Positions 7,839-16,533 of a stretch of 64,000 nt of DNA are shown here, in pieces. Source of the stretch: Staphylococcus sp. NRL 16/872 (GTDB lineage: Bacteria; Bacillota; Bacilli; Staphylococcales; Staphylococcaceae); NCBI RefSeq assembly GCF_022815905.2, contig NZ_CP119327.1:310001-374000 (forward strand). The letters run 5' to 3'. The notes under the pieces were generated by a model that made no database searches, was not told the DNA's origin, and saw only the letters and a program-made list of their open reading frames with translations. The position numbers were made by a program, and so were the translations under genes. The number at the start of each line of letters is the position of its first letter. Within the stretch, counting starts at the first letter, position 1.

Positions 7839-8504
7839 ATGAAAGTCCTTATTGTGGAAGATGACTTAGTGATTGCAGAAAGCTTAGAACATGAGCTATC
7901 TCAATGGAATTATGAAGTAGTTGTAGCAAAACAATTTGATAATATTCTTGATTTATTTAACACTCATCAACCGCAACTTGTATTGTTAGATATCAATTTA
8001 CCAACATTTAATGGTTACCACTGGTGCCAAGAAATTCGAAAGACGTCGAATGTGCCGATTATCTTCATTAGTTCGCGCACGGATAATATGGATCAGATTA
8101 TGGCGATTCAAATGGGTGGCGATGATTTCATCGAGAAACCATTCAACTTATCTTTAACTGTGGCGAAGATTCAAGCGTTGCTACGTCGAACATATGATTT
8201 AGCCGTTTCTAATAATGAAATTATTGTACATGATTGTAAGTTGATTATTGATGAAGCGACACTTTACCATAATGATGAATCTGTGCAATTATCTTTCACA
8301 GAACTTCAAATCTTGCATATGCTATTTCGCAATGAAGGTAAATATGTCAGCCGTACAGCTTTAATTGAAAAGTGCTGGGAATCTGAAAATTTTATTGATG
8401 ACAATACACTTGCCGTGAATATGACACGTTTGCGTAAGAAGTTACAATCCATTGGCGTGAAAGATTTAATAGAAACGAAGAAAAATGTTGGGTATAAGGT
8501 GTAA
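7839..8504 (+). CDS. braR: OmpR-family response regulator, BraR/NsaR type
   Basis: About 221 residues from ATG 7839, which has GAAAGGTGA ahead of it; an in-frame GTG at 7830 is less likely. Receiver domain: acidic pair in VEDD, phospho-acceptor Asp in LVLLDINLPTFNG (about residue 51), Ser in IFISSR, Lys in FIEKPF. A C-terminal winged helix follows (SFTELQILHMLF to NMTRLRKKL). The following kinase is of the short intramembrane-sensing type and a BceAB-like transporter lies downstream, so this matches the staphylococcal BraRS/NsaRS system for bacitracin and nisin response. GraR-type paralogues are similar, but the kinase, transporter and sulfur-gene neighbourhood favour BraR. Confidence 0.87.
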   Translation: MKVLIVEDDLVIAESLEHELSQWNYEVVVAKQFDNILDLFNTHQPQLVLLDINLPTFNGYHWCQEIRKTSNVPIIFISSRTDNMDQIMAIQMGGDDFIEKPFNLSLTVAKIQALLRRTYDLAVSNNEIIVHDCKLIIDEATLYHNDESVQLSFTELQILHMLFRNEGKYVSRTALIEKCWESENFIDDNTLAVNMTRLRKKLQSIGVKDLIETKKNVGYKV

Positions 8505-8509
8505 CGGAT

Positions 8510-9406
8510 ATGTTCAAAGCATTTATGAAATCGATATTGAATGAAATTATTATTGTGATTGCGACTATATTATTGTTTCTATTAATCTTCTTTTTATTTA
8601 GTTTGCCTTTGAGCGCATTTCTATTAGGTACAGCAATTATTTTATTTGTCATGATTATTTATTGGCTTATTCAATTGAGTGGATTTAAAGAACAAGAAAA
8701 TATGAAAGAAACAATTACGGAACTTGAAGAAGAATTGCAACAAGTTAAGAGTAATCAAACTGAGTATCAAGCCAATGTGGAGAACTACTTTTTAACATGG
8801 GTCCATCAAATCAAGACACCAATTACCGCTTCGAAATTGTTACTAGAACGCAATGAAGATAATGTGGTTAACCGTGTACGCCAGGAGGTTATTCAAATTG
8901 ATAACTATACAAGCCTCGCCTTAAGTTATTTAAAGTTGATGAATGAAGAAACGGACATGTCCTTTTCCAAAGTAACAATTAATGAACTTGTGCGTCCCTT
9001 AATTATGAAATATTCAATTCAGTTTATTGATCAAAAAACAAAAATTCACTATGAACGTTGTGAAGATGAGGTGTTAACCGATGTTCAGTGGTGTAGCATT
9101 ATGATTGAACAAATTCTAAATAATGCATTGAAATATGCTCGAGGAAAAGATATTTGGATTGAGTTTAATAACGAAACAAAAGTACTATCGATTCGTGATA
9201 ATGGTGTTGGAATTAGCCAAGCCGATTTGCCGAAAATATTTGATAAAGGTTATTCAGGTTATAATGGTCGCCTTAATGACCAATCAAGTGGTATAGGCCT
9301 TTTCATCGTGAAACATATTTCAAGACATCTTCATCATAAAGTCGAGGTCGACTCAGAGCTTGGAACAGGCACAACTTTCTACATTCACTTCCCACAATCA
9401 AACTAA
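8510..9406 (+). CDS. braS: Intramembrane-sensing histidine kinase, BraS/NsaS type
   Basis: 298 residues, starting five bases after the braR stop. Two N-terminal helices (about residues 12-35 and 38-58) are joined by a very short loop, the BceS-type layout that lacks a sensor domain and relies on its ABC transporter for sensing. A coiled-coil linker leads to the HisKA-type box FLTWVHQIKTPITASKLLL with the phospho-His. The ATPase domain has EQILNNALKYARG (N box), IRDNGVGISQADLPKIFDKGYSG (G1/F) and GIGLFIVKHISRHLH (G2). It phosphorylates BraR in response to bacitracin/nisin-type peptides in S. aureus; the same is inferred here. Confidence 0.88.
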   Translation: MFKAFMKSILNEIIIVIATILLFLLIFFLFSLPLSAFLLGTAIILFVMIIYWLIQLSGFKEQENMKETITELEEELQQVKSNQTEYQANVENYFLTWVHQIKTPITASKLLLERNEDNVVNRVRQEVIQIDNYTSLALSYLKLMNEETDMSFSKVTINELVRPLIMKYSIQFIDQKTKIHYERCEDEVLTDVQWCSIMIEQILNNALKYARGKDIWIEFNNETKVLSIRDNGVGISQADLPKIFDKGYSGYNGRLNDQSSGIGLFIVKHISRHLHHKVEVDSELGTGTTFYIHFPQSN

Positions 9407-9426
9407 ACTTTCAAAATTGTAAGCCA

Positions 9427-9472
9427 GCCAACAACATTTGTAAGAAAATATCAATGTTGTTGGCCCTTTTTT
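9427..9472 (+). terminator. Strong terminator after braS
   Basis: GCCAACAACATT pairs perfectly with AATGTTGTTGGC and a T-run follows. It separates braRS transcription from braDE. Confidence 0.88.
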
Positions 9473-9651
9473 GTTTTATCATAGAATTAACACAAAAATA
9501 TACTAGTTTTAGTTTTGTTAAATATAAAAAAATAGTGAAAGACTTGGGTGAATAGATTTAAACATCCCACACTTAAGTGATTTTAAGATAGATAATTATA
9601 GTACAGTTGGCAGATTTTTTTGAAGAGATAAATATGTAAATGCAATTGTAG

Positions 9652-9790
9652 AAGGCATTTTAAGATAGAAAACGTAGCGTAGTTATGAGACTCCTAGTGG
9701 AAAAGAAAGAGTCTCAAGACTACAGGCTTGAGCCTTTCCCACAGGAAAGCGAAATAACTTAAGCAAGTGACTATCTATCTTAAAACGACT
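9652..9790. repeat. MITE-like intergenic repeat, copy 1 (between braS and braD)
   Basis: About 139 bases bounded by an inverted repeat: AAGGCATTTTAAGATAG at the left and the inverse of AGTCGTTTTAAGATAGATAG at the right. The interior, read on the minus strand, matches the repeat at 56530-56670 almost throughout (GCTTTCCTGTGGGAAAGGCT, AAGCCTGTAGTCTTGAG, CTTTTCCACTAGGAGTCTC). It carries no ORF. The rest of the 441-base braS-braD gap holds the braS terminator and otherwise AT-rich DNA where I see no clear BraR site. Confidence 0.75.
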
Positions 9791-9848
9791 GAATGACTTT
9801 AATAAGAAATTTAAAAAATCATTTTCAATGAAAGGAAGAAACGAAGAC

Positions 9849-10598
9849 ATGCTATTAGACGTAAAAAATGTAAAGAAAACTTTCGGCAGGGGCTTAAACG
9901 CAACCACAGCCCTCAATGGCATATCCTTAACCATAGACAACGGCGAATTCGTCGCAATCATGGGCGAATCAGGCTCAGGCAAATCCACACTCCTCAACCT
10001 CATCGCCACATTCGACAAAGCTACAGAAGGCACCATTACCATCAACAACCAAGACATTCGTAAATTACGCAACAAACAAATCGCACATTTCCGTCGTGAT
10101 AACCTAGGCTTCGTCTTTCAAGACTTCAACGTCCTACCAACTATGACCAATAAAGATAATATGCTCATGCCACTCGTCTTAGCAAATCGCTCACATAAAA
10201 TTATGCAACAACGTTTAAATCAACTCAGCACCGAACTAGGCATTGAGAAATTACTAGATAAATATCCATATCAAATTTCTGGTGGGGAACAACAACGTAT
10301 TGCTATTGGACGTGCGCTTATCAATGAGCCAAATTTATTACTTGCCGATGAACCAACTGGCGCACTTGATTCAAAGACATCGAAGAATATTATGGACCTT
10401 TTCAAAAAAATAAATAATCATCAACAAACAATCTTAATGGTGACGCATTCAGCAGTGGATGCATCTTATGCAAAGCGTGTGTTGTTTATTAAAGATGGAC
10501 GTTTGTATCATGAGATTTATCGTGGAGAGGAATCACAACAAGATTTCCAGAAACGTATTGCGGATAGTTTAGCCATTCTGAATGAAAGAGGTGACTAA
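9849..10598 (+). CDS. braD: ABC transporter ATP-binding protein, BraD (BceA-type)
   Basis: About 249 residues from ATG 9849, with AAAGGAAG upstream; ATG 9828 is in frame but lacks a ribosome site. Walker [10 protein letters not shown] (about residue 40), Q-loop [14 protein letters not shown] signature [15 protein letters not shown], Walker [14 protein letters not shown] and H-loop MVTHSA are all intact. Together with BraE it forms a BceAB-type transporter that protects against lipid-II-binding peptides and acts as co-sensor for BraS. Oddity: roughly the first 110 codons use many C-ending codons (GGC, ATC, CTC, AAC), unlike the rest of the gene and its neighbours. The stop lies one base before the BraE start. 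Confidence 0.88.
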   Translation: MLLDVKNVKKTFGRGLNATTALNGISLTIDNGEFVAIMGESGSGKSTLLNLIATFDKATEGTITINNQDIRKLRNKQIAHFRRDNLGFVFQDFNVLPTMTNKDNMLMPLVLANRSHKIMQQRLNQLSTELGIEKLLDKYPYQISGGEQQRIAIGRALINEPNLLLADEPTGALDSKTSKNIMDLFKKINNHQQTILMVTHSAVDASYAKRVLFIKDGRLYHEIYRGEESQQDFQKRIADSLAILNERGD

Positions 10599-10599
10599 G

Positions 10600-12591
10600 A
10601 TGCCATTTCGTATGCTTTGGACGATGATTGGTCAGAACTTCAAAACACAACGCCATGTGATGATACCGTTTATTTTAGCGTTGGGTATGATATTTGGCAT
10701 TGAATTCATACTACTATCTTTAAACATGAATGAGTATGTACAAAAACGTAGTGATACGTTACCGATTTTTATAGGGTTAGGTAACTTTTTCATGAGTGTC
10801 TTAGGTTTTACCTTTATTTTATATGCGAATCGTTTCATGATGAAACGACGTCAACAGGAATTGGCGATGTATATGATATTAGGAATGGAGAAGAAACATT
10901 TCCAAATCATTATATTGATAGAAATGATTTATCAATATATTATGATTGCACTTCTTAGTATTTCAGGAGGCTATTTATTTGGTGCTTTAATTTTTATGTT
11001 GTTAAATAAATTGATGCATCAAACAGGCATGTCATTAATAGACTATCCCTTCAATATTAACGCTATGCTCATTACTTTATTAATGTTGGCAGTGCTAATG
11101 TTATTCTTATTTGTAATGAATAATATTAAACTATTATTCCAAAGTCCAATTAAATTAATTCAGCAACACCAGAAAATGGAGAAGCGATTACCTAAGCCCA
11201 TACTCTATATATTATTAATCATAGGTCTTATCGCCATAGCTATAAGTTATAAAACTGCCTTAAGTGATGTGTTATTAACTGAATCATTAGTCCATATTTT
11301 TAAGGCTGTCTTTCTTGTTATGTTAGGAACATATTGTTTGTTTATGTCATTAGGAGTTTTATTACTTGAATGGTTACAAAAAATTCCGAAACTGTACTAT
11401 CATCCGAAATATTTTTTCATTATTTCTGGTTTAAGATCTAGAATTAATACGAATGCTATCGGACTTGCCAGTATTTCTATTTTATGTACATTTTTAATTG
11501 TCACTTTGGGCATGACGATTACGACATATCGTGGTATAGACAAAAGCATCGATAAAATGATGCCTGACCAATATAAAATTTCAGTTAAAGGTAATGTGAA
11601 AACAGATAAGCACGTTCAACGTAAAGTGTATAACTTAGAACGTGATATTGAGAAGAATGCGAAGATAGATTTCTTTAAAGAAATACCAATAGCTATGGTT
11701 AGTTCTGCATACCAGCCTCCAAATAAATTTGTTAAAGAAAAAAATAACTTAACAAAATTGAACCTTAATAGTACTTTCTTAATTTTTATGACGCAAGATG
11801 AATATAATAAAGTGGCTACAAATAAAGTACATTTAAACAAAGATGAAGTAGGGCTTTCTAGCGATAGTTTAGTATTTAAAAAATTAAAACATCTCACATT
11901 GATGAATCAGCACTTTAAGGCGAGACAAGTCAATCAGTATAGTTATAGTTATAAGATGCCTTATGCATTAACAGTAGTAACGCCTAACAATAAAATTTAT
12001 AATCAATTAACACATTACTATTTAAGTGGTCTTTATTCACCTAGTCGTAATATGAGCATTTATGAAACAACATTTATAAATTTTAATATTATGACTAAAG
12101 ATGCTTCTCATTTTAATAAAATGATGAATCATCTAGAGGATAAATATAAAATTGATATTCAAACTAGACACGAAACTGCAACAGTTTTGTATGAATTTAA
12201 TGGTGGATTGATATTTATTGGTGTAGTTGTGTCTATAGTCTTGCTGCTTGGCACGTTCTTAATGATGTACTATAAAAATATTGCAGAAGGCTATGAAGAT
12301 CGTCGTAATTATCAAATTATGGCAAAAGTTGGGATTGAGGACGAACGTATTAAATCGACTATTAATCATCAGATTATTTGGATTTTTGCTTTACCGATTT
12401 TAGTAGCGATGATTCATGTCACTGTGGCGTTTAAATATATTTTCACGCTATTAGGTGCGTTAAGCATTACGAATATAGGTGTTTTCGCGACAAGTTATAT
12501 TGGTGTTATCATCACTGTTATCGCTATCTATGCCTTAATGTATTGGATTACGTCACGCATTTATTACCTAATTGTCCATCGTTATTTTTAA
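10600..12591 (+). CDS. braE: ABC transporter permease, BraE (BceB-type)
   Basis: About 663 residues. ATG 10600 with AGAGGTGA five bases upstream is preferred over ATG 10582, which would overlap braD. Ten membrane segments are expected: one at the N-terminus, groups of FtsX-like helices, and a large extracellular domain (about residues 310-530) between helices 7 and 8, which in BceB proteins recognises the peptide antibiotic. The last three helices (GGLIFIGVVVSIVLLLGTF and two more near the end) complete the fold. Function follows BraDE/VraDE of staphylococci: detoxification of nisin and bacitracin-like peptides and signalling to BraS. Confidence 0.88.
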   Translation: MPFRMLWTMIGQNFKTQRHVMIPFILALGMIFGIEFILLSLNMNEYVQKRSDTLPIFIGLGNFFMSVLGFTFILYANRFMMKRRQQELAMYMILGMEKKHFQIIILIEMIYQYIMIALLSISGGYLFGALIFMLLNKLMHQTGMSLIDYPFNINAMLITLLMLAVLMLFLFVMNNIKLLFQSPIKLIQQHQKMEKRLPKPILYILLIIGLIAIAISYKTALSDVLLTESLVHIFKAVFLVMLGTYCLFMSLGVLLLEWLQKIPKLYYHPKYFFIISGLRSRINTNAIGLASISILCTFLIVTLGMTITTYRGIDKSIDKMMPDQYKISVKGNVKTDKHVQRKVYNLERDIEKNAKIDFFKEIPIAMVSSAYQPPNKFVKEKNNLTKLNLNSTFLIFMTQDEYNKVATNKVHLNKDEVGLSSDSLVFKKLKHLTLMNQHFKARQVNQYSYSYKMPYALTVVTPNNKIYNQLTHYYLSGLYSPSRNMSIYETTFINFNIMTKDASHFNKMMNHLEDKYKIDIQTRHETATVLYEFNGGLIFIGVVVSIVLLLGTFLMMYYKNIAEGYEDRRNYQIMAKVGIEDERIKSTINHQIIWIFALPILVAMIHVTVAFKYIFTLLGALSITNIGVFATSYIGVIITVIAIYALMYWITSRIYYLIVHRYF

Positions 12592-12630
12592 TTTTTTGAA
12601 AAGGAATTTTATTTTACTTTTCAAAAATAA
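12592..12630 (+). terminator. Terminator after braE
   Basis: TTTTTGAAAAG pairs with CTTTTCAAAAA around a 13-base loop. There is no long T-run, so strength is uncertain. Confidence 0.55.
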
Positions 12631-12680
12631 GAGTAACATCAATATCAGTAGGGTATAGGACAAAAAAAGGAGGCATAATT

Positions 12681-13850
12681 ATGGCGAATCAAACATATGA
12701 TTATTCAACAAAGAATGAACATGGACATAATAAAGTGAGCCGAGTTGGTGAACACATACTGACTTGGGTCGGTGTTGCTATACAAGCGTTGGTTGCAATT
12801 ATATTTCTTTTAATCCGTCCTTTTGTAGGTAATAGTGAATTCCGCCAACAAATCTTAACGGAATCTCAAAAACAAGGAAATCAATATTCTACAACTGAAG
12901 TTAACCAGGGTGTTAGTGCGTTAAGTAAATTTATTGATTTCTTTACATGGGCTTCAATCATTCCTTTAATTTTAGCAATTATTGGAGGCTTTTTAATCAG
13001 TAAAAAACATAAAGCTGCTGGTATTTTAATTCTTATCGCAGGTATCTTAGCTTTAGCATCTAACTGGATTAGTGCTATCTTATGGTTAATCGCAGGTATT
13101 ATGTTATTAGTAAGAAAAGCTAAAAAACATAATGATAATGATTATGATCACCGCTATTATGATAATAATGGTAATCATCACGATAATGGTTACGACAACC
13201 GTCACGACAACCGTCACAATGGTTATGGTGACCACCATGACAATAACTATGATAATAACAACAGAAATAATGGTTATGCGAATATGACAAACCAAGGTCA
13301 ACGTGGCAATGATTATCATAATGATAGAAATGATCACCGTTATGATAGAGACAACCACGATAGAAACGATAGAGAGCGTAATGATGTAAACGCTAGTAAC
13401 AATGCTTTCATTTTAGATGAAGAAGATAAAGCGAAAGAACAAGATTATATTAAAGATCAATATTCAAATAATGAACATGACGTGCATAATGGTAGTCATT
13501 ATGATTCTCGTCATAGCAATGACAATGAGCGTCATCACCATGATGATTTAAACCGTGATGAGGACTTCAATCGTCGCAATGATGTGGATTGGTCAGCAGA
13601 TAACAATCACGAACACAATAATAATCTTGGTAGAACATTAACTAATGATGAAGATTATCAACATGATAATCACCGTCGCGATATCGATGACAACAACTAT
13701 CGTCGTAGTGATAGATACAATCATAGCAATGATAATCATTCTAATGATTTAAATAGAGATCATGAACAGAATCATCAAAATGATAATTTCTTAAAAGATG
13801 AAGCTAAAAAATTACAAGACAAAAAAGATAACGATCCATATAAATATTAA
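12681..13850 (+). CDS. Membrane protein (DUF4064-like) with long Asp/Asn/His/Arg-rich tail
   Basis: 389 residues with AAAAGGAGG before ATG. The N-terminal ~150 residues hold four hydrophobic helices (VGVAIQALVAIIFLLI, FFTWASIIPLILAIIGGFLI, AAGILILIAGILALAS, SAILWLIAGIMLLV), resembling staphylococcal DUF4064 proteins. The remaining ~235 residues are extremely hydrophilic and built almost only from D, N, H, R, Y, G, E and K in loose repeats (DNRHDNRH, DRDNHDRNDRERND), with no aliphatic core, so probably disordered. His and Asp density suggests metal or polyanion binding, but nothing proves it. The gene stands alone between terminators. Function not known. Confidence 0.82.
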   Translation: MANQTYDYSTKNEHGHNKVSRVGEHILTWVGVAIQALVAIIFLLIRPFVGNSEFRQQILTESQKQGNQYSTTEVNQGVSALSKFIDFFTWASIIPLILAIIGGFLISKKHKAAGILILIAGILALASNWISAILWLIAGIMLLVRKAKKHNDNDYDHRYYDNNGNHHDNGYDNRHDNRHNGYGDHHDNNYDNNNRNNGYANMTNQGQRGNDYHNDRNDHRYDRDNHDRNDRERNDVNASNNAFILDEEDKAKEQDYIKDQYSNNEHDVHNGSHYDSRHSNDNERHHHDDLNRDEDFNRRNDVDWSADNNHEHNNNLGRTLTNDEDYQHDNHRRDIDDNNYRRSDRYNHSNDNHSNDLNRDHEQNHQNDNFLKDEAKKLQDKKDNDPYKY

Positions 13851-13872
13851 TGGAGATTGTCTAGAGTCTGGG

Positions 13873-13900
13873 GCGAGCCTGAAAAAACGGCTCGCTTTTA
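13873..13900 (+). terminator. Terminator after the D/N/H-rich protein
   Basis: GCGAGCC pairs with GGCTCGC around a nine-base loop, followed by TTTT. Confidence 0.82.
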
Positions 13901-13907
13901 TTATGGA

Positions 13908-13949
13908 AAAAATAAGGCGATGGTGCTCCTAAGTTAGCATCATCGCCTT
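13908..13949 (-). terminator. Terminator downstream of the monooxygenase operon (minus strand)
   Basis: Read on the minus strand, AAGGCGATGATGCT pairs with AGCACCATCGCCTT (one mismatch), followed by a T-rich tail. It is 157 bases past the monooxygenase stop; the stretch between is AT-rich with no gene. Confidence 0.75.
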
Positions 13950-14105
13950 CATGTTAATTTCTATTATATGAATTAATAAATTGGATATGGGATAAATGAA
14001 TTTTGAATTGGATAATTTGGATAATAATGAATGTCTTAAGACTGTAGGTAAACTCTTTCAGTCTTAATAGTTTTAAGAACTTTATCAATAAGCTCTATTG
14101 AATTT

Positions 14106-15407
14106 CTAATTTAACCCTAAGTGATCTCTCAGGGTATGTCCTGTGTACGCTGTGCGATATAAACCACGACGTTGTAATTCAGGAACGATTAAATCTACAA
14201 AGTCTTTTAAGCTATGTGGGAGGGAAGGTGGCATTAAATTGAACCCATCTGCGACACCTTCGTTGAACCAATGCTCCATTTCGTCTACGATTTCTTCAGG
14301 TGTGCCGACTAAAGTTAAATGACCGCCTCCAGCATTTAAATAGCCAAGTAATTCACGAACAGTCGGTTGTTTGTCATTAATGATTTCAAGGATGGTTTCA
14401 TAACGACCTTTAGGTCCACTAAATTCTTCAAGTGGGGGTAATTCAGGAACGGGTTGGTCTAGTTCCCATTGATTACAATCTTGTTGGACAAAGAAACTTA
14501 ACTGTTTTAAAGCAGTTTCAACAGAAAGTAAGGCATCTAGCTCTGCTTTTTTAGCTTCTGCTTCTTCATGCGTACGCCCCACGTAAGTGACTAATCCCGG
14601 AAAGACTTTAATGTATCTTGGGTTATCTGTATTTTGTTTCATTTGAGCATCTAGTCTTTCACGATAGCGTTGAGCTTGTTTGAGATTCCACGCTACTGAA
14701 TAGACGGCATCAGCATATTTCGTAGCTAATGCAATACCGTGGTTAGATGAACCTGCTTGCATAGCAACGGGCTTTCCTTGTGGACTTTGTGGTGTAGTGA
14801 GTGGTCCACGCACTTGGAAATATTTACTTTTATGGTGAAGCGGTTGTATCGTTGTCGTATCCATCAACGTGCCGGCTTCACGATCAGGTTGAAAGTCCTC
14901 AGTAGTCCATGACTCAAACAACTCATTAACGACGTGGGCGAATTCGTCCGCCTTTTCATAACGAACAGCATGCTCAGGCAATGCTTCCATACTGTGGTTC
15001 TGAGCCTCCACATCTGTCATAGAAGTCACTAAATTCCAACCGACGCGTCCACCAGTGATATGGTCCAAACTTAATAACTGACGCGCTGCCGTAAATGGAT
15101 TTGAAAATGTACTCGAGATAGTGGGTACCAAACCAACATGATGTGTAACCTGGGAAATAGCCGTTAAGTTAATGAGCGGGTCAAACCAGAAACTCGGCAT
15201 CGTCGTGAAACCAGGATTGAAAGCTTGATTATCCGCAAAGAATACGACGTCAAATAGTCCTTTTTCGGAAAGTTGAGCTAGCTCTTGATAATACGTAATA
15301 TCACCAAGACGTTCAACGCTTGAATTAGATTGTTGCCAAGCTGCCTGATGATGCCCACAACCGTAAATTAAAATGCCAATGTGTAATTGTTGTTTCTCTT
15401 TCTTCAT
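14106..15407 (-). CDS. LLM-class FMN-dependent monooxygenase (NtaA/SnaA/DszA/DmoA family)
   Basis: 433 residues, the normal size for the NtaA/DszA group of bacterial-luciferase-like TIM-barrel enzymes. Landmarks: GILIYGCGHHQAAW at the N-terminus, FDVVFFADNQAF, TISSTFSNPFTAARQLLSLDHITGGRVGWNLVTS (the group's SGGRxGWNVVTS signature), AVRYEKADEF, and GKPVAMQAGSSNHGIALATKYADAVY (flavin phosphate site). Such enzymes use reduced FMN from a partner reductase to oxidise small S-, N- or aromatic substrates. It lies 93 bases after a SDR gene in one unit led by a TPP riboswitch, so the substrate may be a thiamine-related compound. That is inference. No FMN reductase is next to it. Confidence 0.88.
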   Translation of the reverse strand: MKKEKQQLHIGILIYGCGHHQAAWQQSNSSVERLGDITYYQELAQLSEKGLFDVVFFADNQAFNPGFTTMPSFWFDPLINLTAISQVTHHVGLVPTISSTFSNPFTAARQLLSLDHITGGRVGWNLVTSMTDVEAQNHSMEALPEHAVRYEKADEFAHVVNELFESWTTEDFQPDREAGTLMDTTTIQPLHHKSKYFQVRGPLTTPQSPQGKPVAMQAGSSNHGIALATKYADAVYSVAWNLKQAQRYRERLDAQMKQNTDNPRYIKVFPGLVTYVGRTHEEAEAKKAELDALLSVETALKQLSFFVQQDCNQWELDQPVPELPPLEEFSGPKGRYETILEIINDKQPTVRELLGYLNAGGGHLTLVGTPEEIVDEMEHWFNEGVADGFNLMPPSLPHSLKDFVDLIVPELQRRGLYRTAYTGHTLRDHLGLN

Positions 15408-15500
15408 AATGAATCACTAACACTCCAGTTTGTTGTTGGGATTTTGATTAAATAGAGAAGAATGCGTGCATTGAGTACGTCACTATCGACTCCAAAAGTT

Positions 15501-16250
15501 TTAGTTCATTGTTAAACCACCATCAACTGTAATGTTTTGTCCTGTAACGCCATTTGCGGCTTCAGAACTTAAGTACGCTACCATATTTGCCACGTCTTGA
15601 GGTGTAGTCACTTTGCGTAATGGTGTCGTTTGGGCAATCAAGTCAAATACTTCTGGTGTGGTTACAGCACTGGCATCAGTCGTTTTTAATAAGCCACCAG
15701 AAACCATATTAGCCGTAATGCCATATTGACCTAATTCAGCAGCAACGTTGCGTGTAAATCCGATTAAGCCTGCTTTGGCTGTTGTATATTCATGATATGG
15801 CACGACAGGATTTTGGAATAAATTTGTACCGATGCTGATGATACTACCAGCGTTACGTTCAATAAATTGAGGGACTACACTTTGAGTAACATTAAATGCT
15901 GCTTTTAATGTGCCATCAATTTGCTGTTGGTAATCTTCCCAAGTTAAGTCTTTAAATGCTTTTTGTGCTACTGGGTCAAACTTGAAATTGACTAACGCAT
16001 TATTGACAACCACATCGATTTGACCGAAATGGGCGGTTGCTTCTTTGACTAAACGTTCCACTTCTTCGCGTTGTGTCACGTCTGCTTGTAGTGCGATTGC
16101 GTTGTCGCCTAATTCTGTTGCTAACTGTTCAGCAGTCTCTTTACTCTTATTATAATTAATGACAACTTGAAATCCTTGAGACACTAATGTTTTTACGATG
16201 ACTGCGCCTAAACCACGGCCACTGCCTGTTACTAATACTGTTCTTGCCAT
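15501..16250 (-). CDS. Short-chain dehydrogenase/reductase (FabG-like SDR)
   Basis: About 249 residues from the ATG at 16250, which has TGGAGG eight bases upstream; the longer in-frame start at 16268 would overlap that ribosome site. Classical SDR marks: VLVTGSGRGLGAVI (dinucleotide-binding Gly motif), Asp in ALQADVTQ, VVNNALVNF in place of NNAG, catalytic Ser in ISIGTN, Y-x3-K in YHEYTTAKAGLIGF, and a C-terminal GVTGQNITVDGGLTMN as in FabG. It reduces or oxidises a carbonyl/alcohol with NAD(P)(H). It is the first gene after the TPP riboswitch and precedes the flavin monooxygenase. Fatty-acid synthesis FabG is unlikely given this context. Confidence 0.86.
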   Translation of the reverse strand: MARTVLVTGSGRGLGAVIVKTLVSQGFQVVINYNKSKETAEQLATELGDNAIALQADVTQREEVERLVKEATAHFGQIDVVVNNALVNFKFDPVAQKAFKDLTWEDYQQQIDGTLKAAFNVTQSVVPQFIERNAGSIISIGTNLFQNPVVPYHEYTTAKAGLIGFTRNVAAELGQYGITANMVSGGLLKTTDASAVTTPEVFDLIAQTTPLRKVTTPQDVANMVAYLSSEAANGVTGQNITVDGGLTMN

Positions 16251-16281
16251 TGCACAAGCCTCCATCACTTTCTTTTACAGT

Positions 16282-16319
16282 AAAAAAATACGCAACCTTC
16301 GCTAGGAAAGTTGCGTAAA
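16282..16319 (-). terminator. Riboswitch-controlled terminator (TPP expression platform)
   Basis: On the minus strand ACGCAACTT pairs with AGGTTGCGT and T7 follows. The loop-side ACTTTCCT is complementary over eight bases to AGGAAAGT at the end of the TPP aptamer, giving a competing anti-terminator. High TPP should therefore allow termination before the SDR gene. Confidence 0.85.
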
Positions 16320-16384
16320 TGATAGATATGTATATAGAAAAGAGATTTGACATAAAATCTCTATCAACATCTAAAATTTATCCC

Positions 16385-16470
16385 ACACTTTCCTACGCTA
16401 GTATGAACTAGTTCAGGTTCAAAGGGTTCGAGGACAAGCCTCATCTCAGTTAAAAAACACCCCTAGTGCA
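16385..16470 (-). promoter_or_regulatory. TPP riboswitch aptamer (THI element)
   Basis: On the minus strand the conserved THI-box blocks appear in order: ACTAGGGGTG, CTGAGATGA, ACCCTTTGAACCTGA, CTAGTTCATACTAG and GCGTAGGAAAGTG. The final block overlaps the anti-terminator. It lies about 135-220 bases upstream of the SDR start. Confidence 0.94.
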
Positions 16471-16490
16471 TATATTAATACTATATTTAC

Positions 16491-16519
16491 AATGTATAAT
16501 TTTTGAATTTAGAAGTCAA
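16491..16519 (-). promoter_or_regulatory. Promoter for the TPP-controlled operon
   Basis: On the minus strand TTGACT (16514-16519) is followed after 17 bases by TACATT (16491-16496), or after 15 by TATACA. The start would fall just before the aptamer. Confidence 0.65.
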
Positions 16520-16533
16520 GGTAATTGCAGAGT

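Noticed and set aside
7667..7864. 65-residue plus-strand frame before braR
   Set aside because: It overlaps the 54-residue membrane protein in another frame and runs into braR; the other frame has the ribosome site.
9652..9790. Insertion sequence with its own transposase
   Set aside because: The element is only ~139 bases and contains no ORF; called MITE-like instead.
13107..13358. Ile/Val-rich minus-strand ORF opposite the D/N/H tail
   Set aside because: It is the complement of repetitive Asn/Asp/His codons, has no ribosome site and no plausible protein character.
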